A stretch of 64,000 nt of DNA from Helichrysum umbraculigerum (lineage: Eukaryota; Streptophyta; Magnoliopsida; Asterales; Asteraceae): contig CATIUR010000004.1 in NCBI GenBank assembly GCA_949592205.1, forward strand, positions 99,254,837 to 99,318,836. Direction: 5' to 3'. A program made the position numbers and the translations under genes. Of the stretch, positions 24,235 through 35,640 are shown one piece after another. The notes under the pieces were generated by a model. That model was given only the letters and a program-made list of their open reading frames with translations, had not been told where the DNA came from and made no database searches. Every line of letters begins with the position of its first letter. The first letter of the stretch is position 1.

Positions 24235-25059
24235 TGAGATGGTGAATGAAAATATGAAATGAAATGAGGAGGTTGATGGTTTTTGGTCTTGAAACTTCAA
24301 CAACAAGATCCACAAATTGTGGATCTTGTTTCTCCATGTTTGAAAACCGATTGGGGATGGCCCCAAATTAATGGTGGTTGTCCCCAATTTTTGTTCCCCG
24401 AGTTTGCGCTCCGTACGGTGTTCGTTTCCCCGGTCGTTTAAACGTTCGTTTATGTTTTATACCTTATACGTACGTGTTTTAATTAACATTTGAAATTCGA
24501 CATTTTAACTTGAAGTATACACACAATAATACTTGAAAATATTTATAAAAGTGTTTTGGTAATGTGTCGGTATTGGTTTGCGTGTTCGTGTTTCAATTTG
24601 TTTAATCACGTGACGTTTTATTCAAACGTTTTTGTTACCGTTATAAAATACGATATTTTAGACGAATAATTTATTTCAAGATGATATATTTTTAATTTAT
24701 AAAAATATATTTTGGTTTTGGTTCGATCGTCGAGCGCGTCTCGCGCGTTTTTGTAGTATACGGGTTACTTTATACGATACAAATGATTTGTTAAATATTA
24801 TCAACATAATATTTATGAGTTTGTGAGTTTATTAAATAATTTCATATTATTTAATATTTTTTTCACCAACGTCTGTATTTATGATGTCGGAATCCATCCG
24901 AATATGTAAAATGCACGATTTAACCAAATCGCGTGCGTGTGTATATATATAAAATATATCAATACACATAATGATACACATAATTAATCCTATCCTAATT
25001 ATATGTATTAACAAAATGATTAGGCACTAATAACTAGTCCTAATTGGTCGGGTGTCACA
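22004..25059 (-). repeat. 5' LTR of Tekay-like element B (minus strand)
   Basis: On the plus strand it starts TGTCGAACACCC and ends GGGTGTCACA, giving 3056 bases. It is bounded by the primer site on the left and by element A sequence on the right. It matches the LTR at 11583-14649 closely. Differences include a longer (GA)n run near 24203 and a few small indels near 23090 and 23465. Confidence 0.9.
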
Positions 25060-25569
25060 GTAAGACGAGATGAGAATATAATGTTCTGCCAAGTAGAAAG
25101 TACACAAGAAAAATCACATTACCCTCGGTAAGGGAAATAAGGCTAGATACTAGAAACTATGAAACCGATATGCGGATCAAGAAAGTCACAAGAAACACAT
25201 AATCAATTAGAAACAAGATATCGTTACACAACCTTCCAGTCAAGAAACTTGTAGAAACTATGAACCAAGAGACAAGACAAGAATTAGGGAACATACTGAC
25301 GTAAGACCCAAACTACTAGAAACTCATATTAAGGAATAGGAGACAGTCACAAGAATCTTCTAGTCAAGAAATCATAAAAATCAAGAAAACGATAAGTCAA
25401 GAAATCATAGAGCAAGAAAGGATAGGTCAAGAAACCCTAGATAGAGAACTAAGAACTCTGAACATGACAAGAACAGTAGAACAAGATACTCGAGAGGTAC
25501 TCATTTACCTTACCATCAAGATTCCCTTTTACAGCAATCGCAGGCTAAATTTCGGAATGAAATTCTCCT
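25060..25569 (+). other. 3' internal remnant of element A
   Basis: This is A-rich, non-coding sequence with many AAGAAA and CAAGAAAC units between the right edge of element B and the polypurine tract. It resembles the untranslated tail that lies after pol in such elements. Confidence 0.6.
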
Positions 25570-25582
25570 AATAAAGGGAGAA
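25570..25582 (+). other. Polypurine tract of element A
   Basis: AATAAAGGGAGAA directly precedes the LTR start TGTGACACCC. Confidence 0.75.
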
Positions 25583-28145
25583 TGTGACACCCGGTCAAAA
25601 AGGGCAAAATTTCACGCCTAATTTAAACCTCAAATGATAGTACTTAGCACGCATTAATACGAAAGCATTCGAATATCATATATATAATTATATATATATA
25701 ACACAAATGATTATTCAAAAATCGCATAAAAACAAATCTGAAAGAACTCGAAATGTACCCACATGGACGTTGGTGACAAAACTTTATAAATAATGTATTA
25801 TTTTAAAAATAACAATTATTTATTTCGGATAATAATAGAAACATATTCATTCTATTTAAAACGTGTTCTATTCGATTGAGACAACACGAAATCAAGTCAT
25901 ATTTTATGACTCAAATAATGTATTTTTATAAAATACTCTGACTCAAAAATATATTCGAATACGCGCTACAAAATTTTATGATCTAAAAATATTACATTAT
26001 TTTACGATCGGGTACATGAACACGGGCTAAAATAACATAAATTAATTGAGCCAGTCCAACCATTCCCACAAAAAGTGGATCTGGTCTTTGACTTTCTTTT
26101 ACAAAAGCCGACCAACACACCCCTTTTTGTTCATTTCATTTGCTTCTTTCAGCTTTATCAATCTATCTCTCTGATCTCTCTCAATCTACCTCTATATTTC
26201 ACAACAAAATTAACGAAACAATAACAACAACAATCGGTAGAAGCAGCAGCAAATAATCATCATCATTAGCGATCATCATCAACATGATCATCCCCATCCT
26301 CACTTTCACTCTCGGTTAAACCACCACCACCACCGAGCACCATCACCAACATCATATTTTTCGGAATCATCAAAGGAAAGGAAAAAGAAGAGGGAGACTA
26401 ACAACACCATCATCATGTCGACCTCATCATCTTCTCGGCATCATCACCATCATCCTCGGTTCCACTCCATCCGTGAGCACCCTTTTTGTGATAATGTTTC
26501 TTCGTGATTTTAGCTTATAATTACGTATTTTTGCTAATATAACATGATTATGTCTGAAATTAAGATTTAAAAACTTGTTGTGACTTGATTGTGTGAATGG
26601 AACTGAAAACCACGATGAACCACCATAGCCCTCCAGCCGATCGGGTAGCTTTCTCCAGCCGATCGGGTGGGCTTCCTCCAGCCGATCGGGTGTCAAGTCA
26701 AAACCAGTACCATATAATTGATCAATGACAGAATCGTGTAATTTTTCTATATATATATATATATATACATGATCACGTAAATGGTTTCTAAAACTTTACG
26801 CGACCAAGTACTAATATTATATCCGTGTGTTTACTTCAAATGTATCCCAAAGATTTCGAGTATAACGTACGGTTGGAACATTATATATGCATAACAACCA
26901 ACTTTTATTATATACACGACGATAAATGTTATATATAACTTGTGTTGATAAAATGAATATTTTCTCAATGAACGAAACTTTTGCGACAAGAAGATATAAT
27001 TATACGAAATTAACGTAAATATACTTTTGAAATTATGATTTCAATCCGTCACCAACGGGCCGTACACATTTTACAAACTTCAAACACAGACAATTATCGA
27101 ATACTTTGGGCATAATTAAATCGGATAAATATTGTATGGATGGTATATTTACGCGTCCATTTACTTATTTAGAATCTCGCGTGTTTAGGACACTAGGAGA
27201 TTTCGGATTCGGACATAAGCTTACTTTAGCATCGCTAGCTCCTCAGGTGAGTTTCATAGCCCCACATTTTAAACTGTTACACTGTTTTTGGGGTGAGAAT
27301 GCATGCACATTATTTTCATAAAATTTGTTTTATGAAACAACTATTGTAAATGTTTCACAACTGTTTATCATGTACGTTATACCTGAGTACTAGAATCCTT
27401 CACTAAACTTATAATTGGGTAAGTTTCACATGCAGGGACTATCAAAGGTATAAGAAGCCTCGTAAGCTCTTACATAGAATTACAAGAAACTAGATTTTAA
27501 GAACACAAGAAACTAGAATCCCAAGAATGCAAGAAACTTATGTGCAAGAATCAAGAAACTTATGTGCAAGATCAAGAACTCTAGAATGCAAGAAACTTTA
27601 TGTGTTCTATTATTTGTGTTATGTGTTTTATTATTTGTGATTTGTTTGTTTGCTAGTACTATTGTGTGAATTCTCTAAGTCAAGATACTAGGCGTACCCC
27701 ACTACTTAGGTGCCTCACTATCCTCGTCAGGTTTACAAGAAAACAAGAACGTATACAGAGTATACACTCAACATAATTGTATGCTCATATGATTGCTTTT
27801 ACTAACAAGAAAACCTGTGAACTCACCAGCTTTATAGCTAACTGTTTTAGCATGTCTTTTCAGGTACATCGCTATAGTAGGATCGGCCCATCAGGATCCT
27901 AGCTCGAGTCGCATGCATACACTCATTCAGAAATTTCGTTGCATTATTTTTGTAATATTAGTTATGTAATGAAATCTCTAGAATTATTTTGCGAATTCCA
28001 GATGTTTTGTAAAACTTATTACTTTATGTAATGTATTTTTAAAACGTCTCATTTAGAGGTCGTTTGCTTATGATTATGTGCAATGATTTCTTATTAGTCA
28101 CGCCCCAGGTTGACTTCCGCTGCACAATAATTTGGGGGTGTGACA
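25583..28145 (+). repeat. 3' LTR of Tekay-like element A
   Basis: It starts TGTGACACCCGG after the polypurine tract and ends GGGGGTGTGACA at 28145, about 2.56 kb. Its last 267 bases equal the LTR piece before the primer site at 9644. It contains three copies of CTCCAGCCGATCGGGT (26631, 26653, 26676) and CAT/CAC trinucleotide runs near 26250-26450. Confidence 0.9.
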
Positions 28146-28147
28146 GG

Positions 28148-28301
28148 TTGTCCCAAATAAGTGTTCACTTTCACGTTTCAACCAATCGAAAAAGACTTTA
28201 ATAGATAGATATGTTATTTGATTGATGAAAAATGTAGTTAGTGGAGAATCCTAAAACTGTCTTCAAAGACAAAGTGAATACTTTGACTGGGACGGAGGAA
28301 G
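28148..28301. mobile_element. Stowaway-type MITE, left end cut by element A
   Basis: The right end reads GGGACGGAGGAAG followed by TA, and the left starts at GTCCCAAATAAGTG. This is the common Stowaway (Tc1/mariner) MITE core, with the first bases of the left terminal repeat missing where the LTR begins. Confidence 0.7.
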
Positions 28302-29656
28302 TAATTAATTAGGAAACTAGTTGTTTGACAAGTTACACGTACACACAATGAATATGTTTAAACTCAGTATTATAGCCGAGAGCGGCTCAACCTCTTACGG
28401 GGCCTAGAGCAAACATGATTTATGAGGCCTTATCGATTTTATATAATTACTAGTTTTAGGTTGTTGTTTTTTTATACAAATTTAATTAAATGTAATTGGT
28501 ATAGTATGTAAAATCTATTTTTTTTTTTTTTTTGTGGCGGTCCATCCACTATGTTGTAATATAACACATTGAATAGTTTGTTGCCGATTAATACATTTTG
28601 ATTAAGATGCAAAAAACCACCAAAGCAAGTATCCTTTCAAAGAACATATTCAATCTCTAGCTTACATATATAATATAAAGTTTTGAAATGAGATCGAGTT
28701 GTCGACTAAATATAGCTAGACTTAGGGATCTACACTTTTTTCTCTTTACTTATATAAAAGTTTTATTAAAAGTTTAATCTATGAATATAAAACACAACAA
28801 TACTTTACATTTTTATTTGCATTACTTACGAATAAATACTTTATTACTTTTAATTATATTGATGTACAATTCAATATATCTCATCTACTTAATCACGTGT
28901 ATCATGTTTCAAAATATTGAGTTGATTATTTGAATAATATAATAAAATAATAATGCGCAAGAAAATTATCGGGGAATTCAATAGTGAAAATATACAATTT
29001 ATGAGAAAATTGCTTTGAGGATAACCAATGAAAAACAAAGATTGAAAACTAATTAAAGATATGAAAAATACAAGTTAAATCCTTTTTATCGACATCACTT
29101 AGAATTAAGTGGCAAATGGGTCTAGTCTTTTTCCTTCCGGTATAAAATGTGTTTAATATCTTACGAGTTAAGCCCTTCAAATCTTATAATGACCTTTCTT
29201 TTAAATAAAGTGGGTCCAATTTCTTAAAACTTACGTATATTATTTGAAGCATTAAAAGTTTAAAATTGTTGAGAAATCTTGTCGTTGTCCTATATCTAAT
29301 GAACGACATCAAAATTTTAGGGCCTTAAAAAATCGGGGGCCTAAAGCCCTAGCTTTACTGGCCTTACCGTTGAGTAGAGGTGTCAATTTAAGACCCATGG
29401 GTCTAGTTTTTTTTTTTGGAAAAAATTATAAAATTGTATAAATGATGAATCATAAGGACTCATTTGAAAAATGAACAAAGAGAGGAAGACAATGAGTCGA
29501 CCTGAGACAAAAATGTCAACAAACAACTAAAATCAACAAGCTAACATTTTAGAGATGCGAACATGAAGCTCCCAATTGCATGCACTAAGCTTGAGTGAAG
29601 CTCCCAACTGATGCACTGAACTTGAGAATGGTCCTACATTGATGACTTAATAACAT

Positions 29657-30775
29657 TTATAAATCATTCATATCTTTGATAAAGTTAACCCATGACTTTG
29701 GATCTTCTTTTTTTGTTCCATTCTCATGAAGTGATATGCCTATAGAAGGTCCTAAATTAGCCATTAAAGCATCCATGTTTTCATCCTCATCGTCCAAGGT
29801 AGAAGTATACAAAAACCTGTTTGCTTTCTTTTTGGTATCTTGTCCCTTGGGTTTTCCTTTCTTGTTGGGTTTGGATTTTACAAAGTCCTTGGATATTTGC
29901 TTTTTGGAATTTTCGAGGATTGACTTTTTGGTTTTGGCTTTTGCAATAGCACAGACCTCGTGACCACAATCTTCTACTTCTTTAGCTAACTCATCTAGCT
30001 TTTTCTTTTGCAGAGTACTTTCTTGCATTTGTTGTCTTTTCCCAGCATCATGTATTATGCTTGAATTAGGACCTAAATCATCCATATCCTCAAATAGGTT
30101 CCTTTCATCTATACTTTCTTTGACTGACAAATTAAGTCTCTTATTCGAAGAAAAGTCATTGTTGCTGCTCGATACTTGAGCCATATTATCAATAACGTTT
30201 GAATTCAAACATTTCTCAACGACTCGATTTCCCCCCATATCTGATTCTGAGATCACCGGAGCAATTTTAGCCACCACCTCAGGCAACGACTCCTTCCTTT
30301 GAGAGGGTGAAAAATCATCATCCAGTTTTCTTGCATTCTCCTCATCATTAACGGGGTTTACATCGAAACGAAACTTATCGTCTTCTTCTGGATCATAAGA
30401 ACCTGAGATATCTAATTCTTGTACTAGGATTTTATAACAAAAATCATTAACTTCAATCTTCACAAATTCATCAATTTTCTCTAATTGTGTAGTTTCAATG
30501 AACAAAAAAACAGATTCAACTTCCTTCATATGAGTTGTAAAATCAGGAGTACTAAGTAGCTTACCCCAACAATCTGCGAGAGTCCATGCAACTGGAAGTA
30601 AACCTTTAATCTCGATCCAAGCAAACCGCCTTAAAGGTCCTCCGTTTTCATCTAACTGCCATGACTTCAGAAACGTGGATTTTAGTTTATTTTTGTTAGC
30701 CTTCCATAACTCGACTTGATCTTCATCTCTTAGAGTGGCCACGATAGCATATCTCCCCCACTGAGATAGACAATA
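29657..30775 (-). pseudogene. Captured ORF of unknown function, LINE ORF1-like or RNA-binding-like
   Basis: A frame of over 360 codons lies inside the inner hAT element. The part from 30742 starts with GTG, not ATG, and coding-like sequence (QWGRYAIV) continues upstream to about 30775, where TCTCAG could be a splice acceptor. The N-terminal 110 residues (RRFAWIEIKGLLPVAW, then KVESVFLFIET-like beta strands) resemble the region of plant LINE ORF1 / DUF4283-type proteins. The rest is acidic and then Lys-rich (KKKANRFLY). There is no zinc knuckle and no transposase motif. The lack of an ATG and the transposon ends around it suggest a captured gene piece. I am unsure of the source family. Confidence 0.5.
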
Positions 30776-30779
30776 GGGC

Positions 30780-30945
30780 TTAACTAGTTTTTCTAATTTT
30801 TATAGATTGGTTTAATTGGGTAATTAAAATAAGGCTTAAGTATATCATTATTACCTATTGGGTCATAATGAGTAATAATGATATACTTAAGCTTTTTTTT
30901 TTTAATTAACCAACTAGACTCATCTATAAAGATTAGAAAAACCCA
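30780..30945. repeat. Long hairpin inside the inner hAT element
   Basis: The arms of about 75-80 bases pair imperfectly. The central 20 bases (CTTAAGTATATCATTATTAC and its complement, 30833-30893) match perfectly around a short loop. It could be another fold-back element or a subterminal structure of the host transposon. Confidence 0.7.
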
Positions 30946-31152
30946 ACTAGACTCATGGATCTTAAATTGTCACCTCTACCATTGAGCCACCCCTGATTAT
31001 AGCTTACGAAAAGCTAAACTTTGTTTTACATTCTGAAAACTAGTTAATTATATACGAGAACAACTTTGTCATTATTTTATTTCACTTTTTCTTCGATACA
31101 ATTGCAGCCCATAAAATAGAAGTTGTAATTACTATTTTCTCTTTTTCATGTA

Positions 31153-31638
31153 CTCCTTCTATCCCGATTTAATTGTCTATTAAGAAATTGATACAGTTTA
31201 AGAAAAGTATAATGAGTAGACTTATAACCATTTAGATTTTAGAGTAAATTATTTAAATCGTCCATGTGGTTTTCAATTTGTTTCATGGGTCGTCCCTGAC
31301 TTTTAAAAAGTATTTGAATAGTCCAAATTTTGAAACTTTTGTTCATCAGTAGTCCAAAATGGACTACTGGTGAACAATACTTTCACAAAATAAATTATTT
31401 AAATAGTCCATTTTGGACTATCGTTGAACAAAAGTTTCAAAAAATGGACTATTCAAATACTTTTTGAAAGTCAAGGACTATCTATGGAACAAATTGAAAA
31501 CCACAGGGACGATTTAAATAATTTACTCTAGATTTTATTTTCACCCACTTAAATCATTTATAATTGTTAATGGTGAAAGTGAACAATTATTTTTGAAATC
31601 TCAATAAGAAAACATGAATAATTAATTTGCAACGGAGG
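31153..31638. mobile_element. Stowaway-type MITE, interrupted by a Mutator-type MITE
   Basis: The left end is CTCCTTCTATCCCG and the right end is CGGAGG, each bordered by TA (31151-31152 and 31639-31640), the Tc1/mariner duplication. The central part is occupied by the element at 31242-31528. Confidence 0.7.
31242..31528. mobile_element. Mutator-type MITE with perfect 9-bp target duplication
   Basis: The ends GAGTAAATTATTTAAATCGT and its complement form near-perfect inverted arms, and most of the 287 bases fold back on themselves. The flanks are TAGATTTTA at 31233-31241 and 31529-31537. The first nine bases are shared with the larger element at 47669, suggesting one family. Confidence 0.9.
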
Positions 31639-32258
31639 TACTAGTTAATAGTCGCCATAATAAAAGTGTCGATCAATCTTTTACGGACAATATAATATCT
31701 AATTAGGACATCTCTAAATTTTCGGAGGTCCTGTGCAAAAACGTTAATAATCAAAGTGAGACCCAATAAGATTAAATTAAATTATAGTTACGTAATGTAG
31801 TATAAAATTCAACTATAGTTTTGTTGAGAAAAGTTCAATGCAGTCCACCATTTTTTAAAGAGTATGGGAGGATGTATTATAGCCATTGGATCATCAAAAT
31901 CAATGGTCTATATTTTTCCCAGCATTTTATCAATTTCTTTTTTCATTGTATTATGTTTTTGGGCGGAGGGGCAATGCTGTAATTTTACACACACACACAA
32001 AATAATAGGGACGCACATAATTTTCATTCTGTATCACTCTTGCTCGTTCCTTCGTCTCTCTCCCGTATAAACCCTAATCCAAATTTATTCCAATTCTAGG
32101 CTTAATCTTACGATTTATCAAATAAAATTTTGATATCTGTAATCGTCTCAATCTCACGGTTATTTTGATCCATGGAATTGTGTTGTTAGTCAACTTTTTC
32201 CCCTAAATCGATTTTTACCCTAGTTTGCTATATTTCATACGATTTGAAGGTGTAAATC

Positions 32259-34094
32259 ATGGATGTTAAAGGTGAAAGAGCATTGAGACACGCTGCTAGG
32301 TCATCTATTCCAGTCAATCCATTGCAATCGATTCCCCTTGGTAAGTTATGCTTATTCTGTAGCTCTCAAGTTTTTTATTTTTGTAGTTAAGTCGTGAAAC
32401 AGTATTGCAATGGATTTTATAAACATTATGGAAGTCTATTTAGTTGATTTTGCTTTATTAATAGTAGTTTGTTAGTGGATTGTATGATTTTCACTTGGTT
32501 TTAAGTTATTTATTGTTATATCTATGATACAATCATGTATTCTGATTGCAAGTTAGTTAAGCTTTGTTTGATTTGTTTATACCGATATTACTATGTGTGT
32601 ATGTTTATGGATGAAGTTTTTGTCAGGATTTGTATAGGAATTTTAGCTATATACATTTTCACTAATTGTGTATATTGATATGATTAACTATAGAAAAATA
32701 AAAAGAAAAATAACACCAGACCATATGCATACACATCAGGGTTTTATTCTCAGTCTGCGAGTTGAGAAATACTCGGCGCCAATGTACCCAAACATGCCTA
32801 TTATCATCTGATCTGTATAAGCATTAATGGTACATCCTAACTGATATGAGGTTAGATATTTTTGCTGATAAATTCCCATAAGTTAATAGGTTGGAGTACA
32901 TGACAGATTCAGTTGAAACTACAACAACGGGCCGGCCAAATGAAACATTGGTTTCATTTTTTTCCTATTAATAAAACATTGCTTGACCTAGTTTATGATG
33001 CTTTACTTTTTATCTCTTTTATGTTATAACGTATGTGTTATTTTTACTAAGTGTTTTGTTGTTTGTAGTTTTTGATCTTTTATTTTGCTGTAACACATAT
33101 GTTTTGTTTTTTACATTGCTTTCTTTTTTATAGAATTTATATGATATCTCTTATAACATACGTGTTATGCTGTTATGCTTTGTTTATTCCAGAGGAGGTA
33201 GCAAGTACACTTACACAAAAACTTCCTCATAATAAAGCAACAAAGCCATTTAACGGGACAGTAAACATTTAACGGGATCAGTCGAACCTGAGATTGTTGC
33301 TAACGAGAAAACAGTTGGGCAGCATGATGGTATTGCCGAGGAGGATGAGGTTAAACGTATGGAAGTTAAGTGTGTTAAGATTAAGGGTCAACAAGCTTAT
33401 GTAAAGAAAGATGTATGCCCAAATCTAAGATTGCTTCGAGTCAGGACTACCCCGAAGCCTTTTTATAGTGCTATGAGGAATTTGAGTGTTGCACAAGAAG
33501 AATGTGTGGTGCAAATGGGTTTTGGCAGTCTAGTTCGCATGCCAATTGCTGAGCTTCCAGGTAAGTTAGCTTTCTTTGTCATTGACAAGTTTAATCCGAA
33601 GAATACTTTTCATTTTGATCGAACTTTAACTTGCAATTATTTTTCAAATCATGCTATAGGTAACCAACCTGTTGAATTTGTTGTGTAAAAGCGTTTCTTG
33701 AAGGTCAGTTTTATCACATGTGTTTTTTATAGGTTATCATGATTTAATGAAGATAGTAAAGGCAACAATGATGAGTGTCAAGTGGAAGACCAAACACACT
33801 AGTGTTGAATGTGGAATTTTTACAATGCTTTACATGGAGAGTTACATGGGTCACACAAGTAGTAAATGGGATTGTGGATTAGTAGATGACGGTTCTCTTC
33901 AATACATTCAACTCCTTCGACTAAGGATCAAGTATGCTATGAAGATGTTGTTGCATGATGCCAATATGCACTCTAAAAAGGTTCATGATCTTGCAGAACA
34001 GGTTGACAAGCTATATGATAAGGATGATGTTAGGAAGGTAATAAAGCATGGTACCAAGATCCGTTATGATGATAATGGAAAAGATCAAGTCTGA
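32259..34094 (+). pseudogene. Decayed Ulp1-protease-like transposon gene
   Basis: Exon 1 (32259-32340, starting MDVKGERALRHAARSS) ends at a good donor GGTAAGT. An acceptor TTCCAG precedes 33193. The joined frame stops at 33271, and the next coding part (33275-33688, NEKTVGQHDG to LRLLRVRTTPKPFYSAMRN) is in another frame, so an indel lies near 33250-33275. The last part (33720-34094) has TKHTSVECGIFTMLYMESY, which matches the catalytic Cys region of plant Ulp1/SENP (C48) proteases. The preceding His and Asp segments are absent. Such genes are common cargo of plant Mutator-like and CACTA elements. This copy cannot be an active protease. Confidence 0.65.
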
Positions 34095-34153
34095 CAAGTT
34101 GTAGCAGATTAGTTTTAGGGTTACTTTTTGTTGGTCTATGTTGATAACTTTGT

Positions 34154-34183
34154 CTTTTTTTCTTTTCTTTTCTTTTCTTTTTT
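34154..34183. repeat. (CTTTT)n microsatellite
   Basis: This is a run of CTTTT units just after the Ulp1-like frame. Confidence 0.8.
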
Positions 34184-34339
34184 GCAACTAGTACTTCATG
34201 ATGTTTGTCTCCGAGATTGTGGTTTGCCGTATTTTTAGAACAAGAGATGAAGTGTTTTTGAGCTATCAATGAATATTCATGATCTATTTGTTGTTCGTGG
34301 TTATATAACTTATAGCTTTTATGGTTGTTTTTGCAGATT

Positions 34340-35640
34340 TATTATACAGAATGAACACTACACATGTGTTACGTGAACACAACACATGTGTTACATGAAC
34401 ACAACACATGTGTTACTTGTTCACAAGAGTAACAACTGTATTCGTGGTGACTGTATCTTTACAGTGGTTTAACCCATTTTACGTAGTCACACTGAAATGT
34501 AGAATTAACACATGTGTTATACTGATTTAACACATGTGTTACTGATTTAAAGACATGTTACAGATAAATAACACGTGTGTTACAGAGGATTAACACATGT
34601 GTTTGTAATATATCATGTTGTGCTAAAAAAATAACACATGTGTTACATGTTCACAAGATTAACAACTGTATTCGTGGTGACTGTATCTTTGAAGTGGTTT
34701 AACCCATTTTACATAGTCACACTAAAATATAGAATTAACACATGTGGTATACTGATTTAACACATGTGTTACTGACTTAAACACGTGTTACAGAGAACTA
34801 ACACATGTGTTACAGAGAACTAACACATGTGTTACAGAGAACTAACACATGTGTTACAGAGGTTTAATACATGTGTTTGTAATATATCATGTTGTGCTAA
34901 AAAAATAACACATGTGCTACATGTTCACAAGATTAACAACTGTATTCGTGGTGACTATATCTTTAAAGTGGTTTAACCCATTTTACATAGTCACACTAAA
35001 ATGTAGAATTAACACATGTGTTATACTGAATTAACACATGTGTTACTGACTTAAACACATGTTACAGAGAACTAACACATGTATCACATAGGTTTAACAC
35101 ATGTGTTACTGACTTAAAAACGTGTTACAGAGAACAACACATGTGTTACAGAGGTTTAACACATGTGTTTGTAATATATCATGTTGTGCTAAAAAAATAA
35201 CACATGTGTTACATGTTCACAAAATTAATAACTGTATTCATGGTGACTATATCTTTACTATGGTTTAACCCATTTTATATAGTCACACTAAAATGAAGAA
35301 TTAACACACGTATTATACTGATTTAACACACGTGTTACTGACTTAAACACATGTGTTACAAAGAACTAACACATGTGGTAACACATGTGTTACAAACGTT
35401 TAATACAAGTGTTTGTAATATATCGTGTTATGCTAAACAAATAACCCATGTGTTACATCTTAGAAAAATTAACAACTGTATTCGTGGTGACTGTATCTTG
35501 TAGTGGTTTAACCCATTTTATATAGTCACACTAAAATGTAGAATCAACACATGTGTTATTAACACTAAGACGTGTATTATCCTCAATAACATATGTGATA
35601 ACTAGAAAATCATAAACACATGTGTTATAAACATATCTTT
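34340..35640. repeat. Higher-order tandem array of the palindrome AACACATGTGTT
   Basis: The 12-base perfect palindrome and one- or two-base variants occur dozens of times. They are organised in about five larger units that begin near 34417, 34649, 34923, 35215 and 35463, each with the same segment ACTGTATTCGTGGTGACT followed by 4-8 palindromes. The unit length varies from about 230 to 290 bases because the inner block of about 20 bases (CAGAGAACTAACACATGTGT) varies in number. Similar motifs also occur near 33030-33170 in the intron of the Ulp1-like gene. Confidence 0.9.

Larger units (their letters stand above)
11583..25059 (-). mobile_element. Tekay-like Ty3/gypsy element B (minus strand), nested in element A
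   Basis: Two LTRs of about 3.06 kb flank an internal region with a primer site at 21988-22000, a polypurine tract at 14650-14662 and integrase plus chromodomain remains at 14689-16370. The gag, protease and most of the reverse transcriptase are missing or unrecognisable. The element sits inside element A downstream of its gag and is itself interrupted by an Athila solo LTR. No clean target duplication could be confirmed, because the left end has decayed. Confidence 0.85.
9374..28145 (+). mobile_element. Tekay-like Ty3/gypsy element A (plus strand, with nested insertions)
   Basis: The order is partial 5' LTR, tRNA-Met primer site (9644), gag (10295-11422), interruption by element B, short 3' internal remnant (25060-25569), polypurine tract (25570-25582) and full 3' LTR (25583-28145). 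No pol of element A remains, so the pol region was deleted before, during or after the insertion of element B. The right flank is a Stowaway MITE cut by the LTR end. Confidence 0.8.
29375..30978. mobile_element. Inner hAT-like transposon carrying an ORF
   Basis: The terminal inverted repeats of about 34 bases begin TAGAGGTGTCAATTTAAGA at the left and TAGAGGTGACAATTTAAGA at the right on the complement. The flanks are CCGTTGAG (29367-29374) and CCATTGAG (30979-30986), an 8-bp duplication with one mismatch. The 1604-bp element holds a reading frame on the minus strand and a long hairpin near its right end. There is no transposase, so it is non-autonomous. Confidence 0.88.
28377..30995. mobile_element. 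Outer hAT-like transposon with 8-bp target duplication
   Basis: The ends are imperfect inverted repeats: left CGAGAGCGGCTCAAC, right (complement) CAGGGGTGGCTCAA. They are flanked by the identical octamer ATTATAGC at 28369-28376 and 30996-31003. The element has no transposase of its own and is split by a second hAT-like element at 29375-30978. An 8-bp duplication with such ends is the hAT mark. Confidence 0.85.

Noticed and set aside
23975..24387. Two minus-strand frames of 120 and 85 codons with Ser-Leu runs
   Set aside because: They translate the (GA)n microsatellite in the LTR.
34340..35640. CRISPR-like array
   Set aside because: The repeated unit is a short palindrome with unequal and themselves repeated spacers, in a plant genome. 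It is a tandem repeat, not CRISPR.
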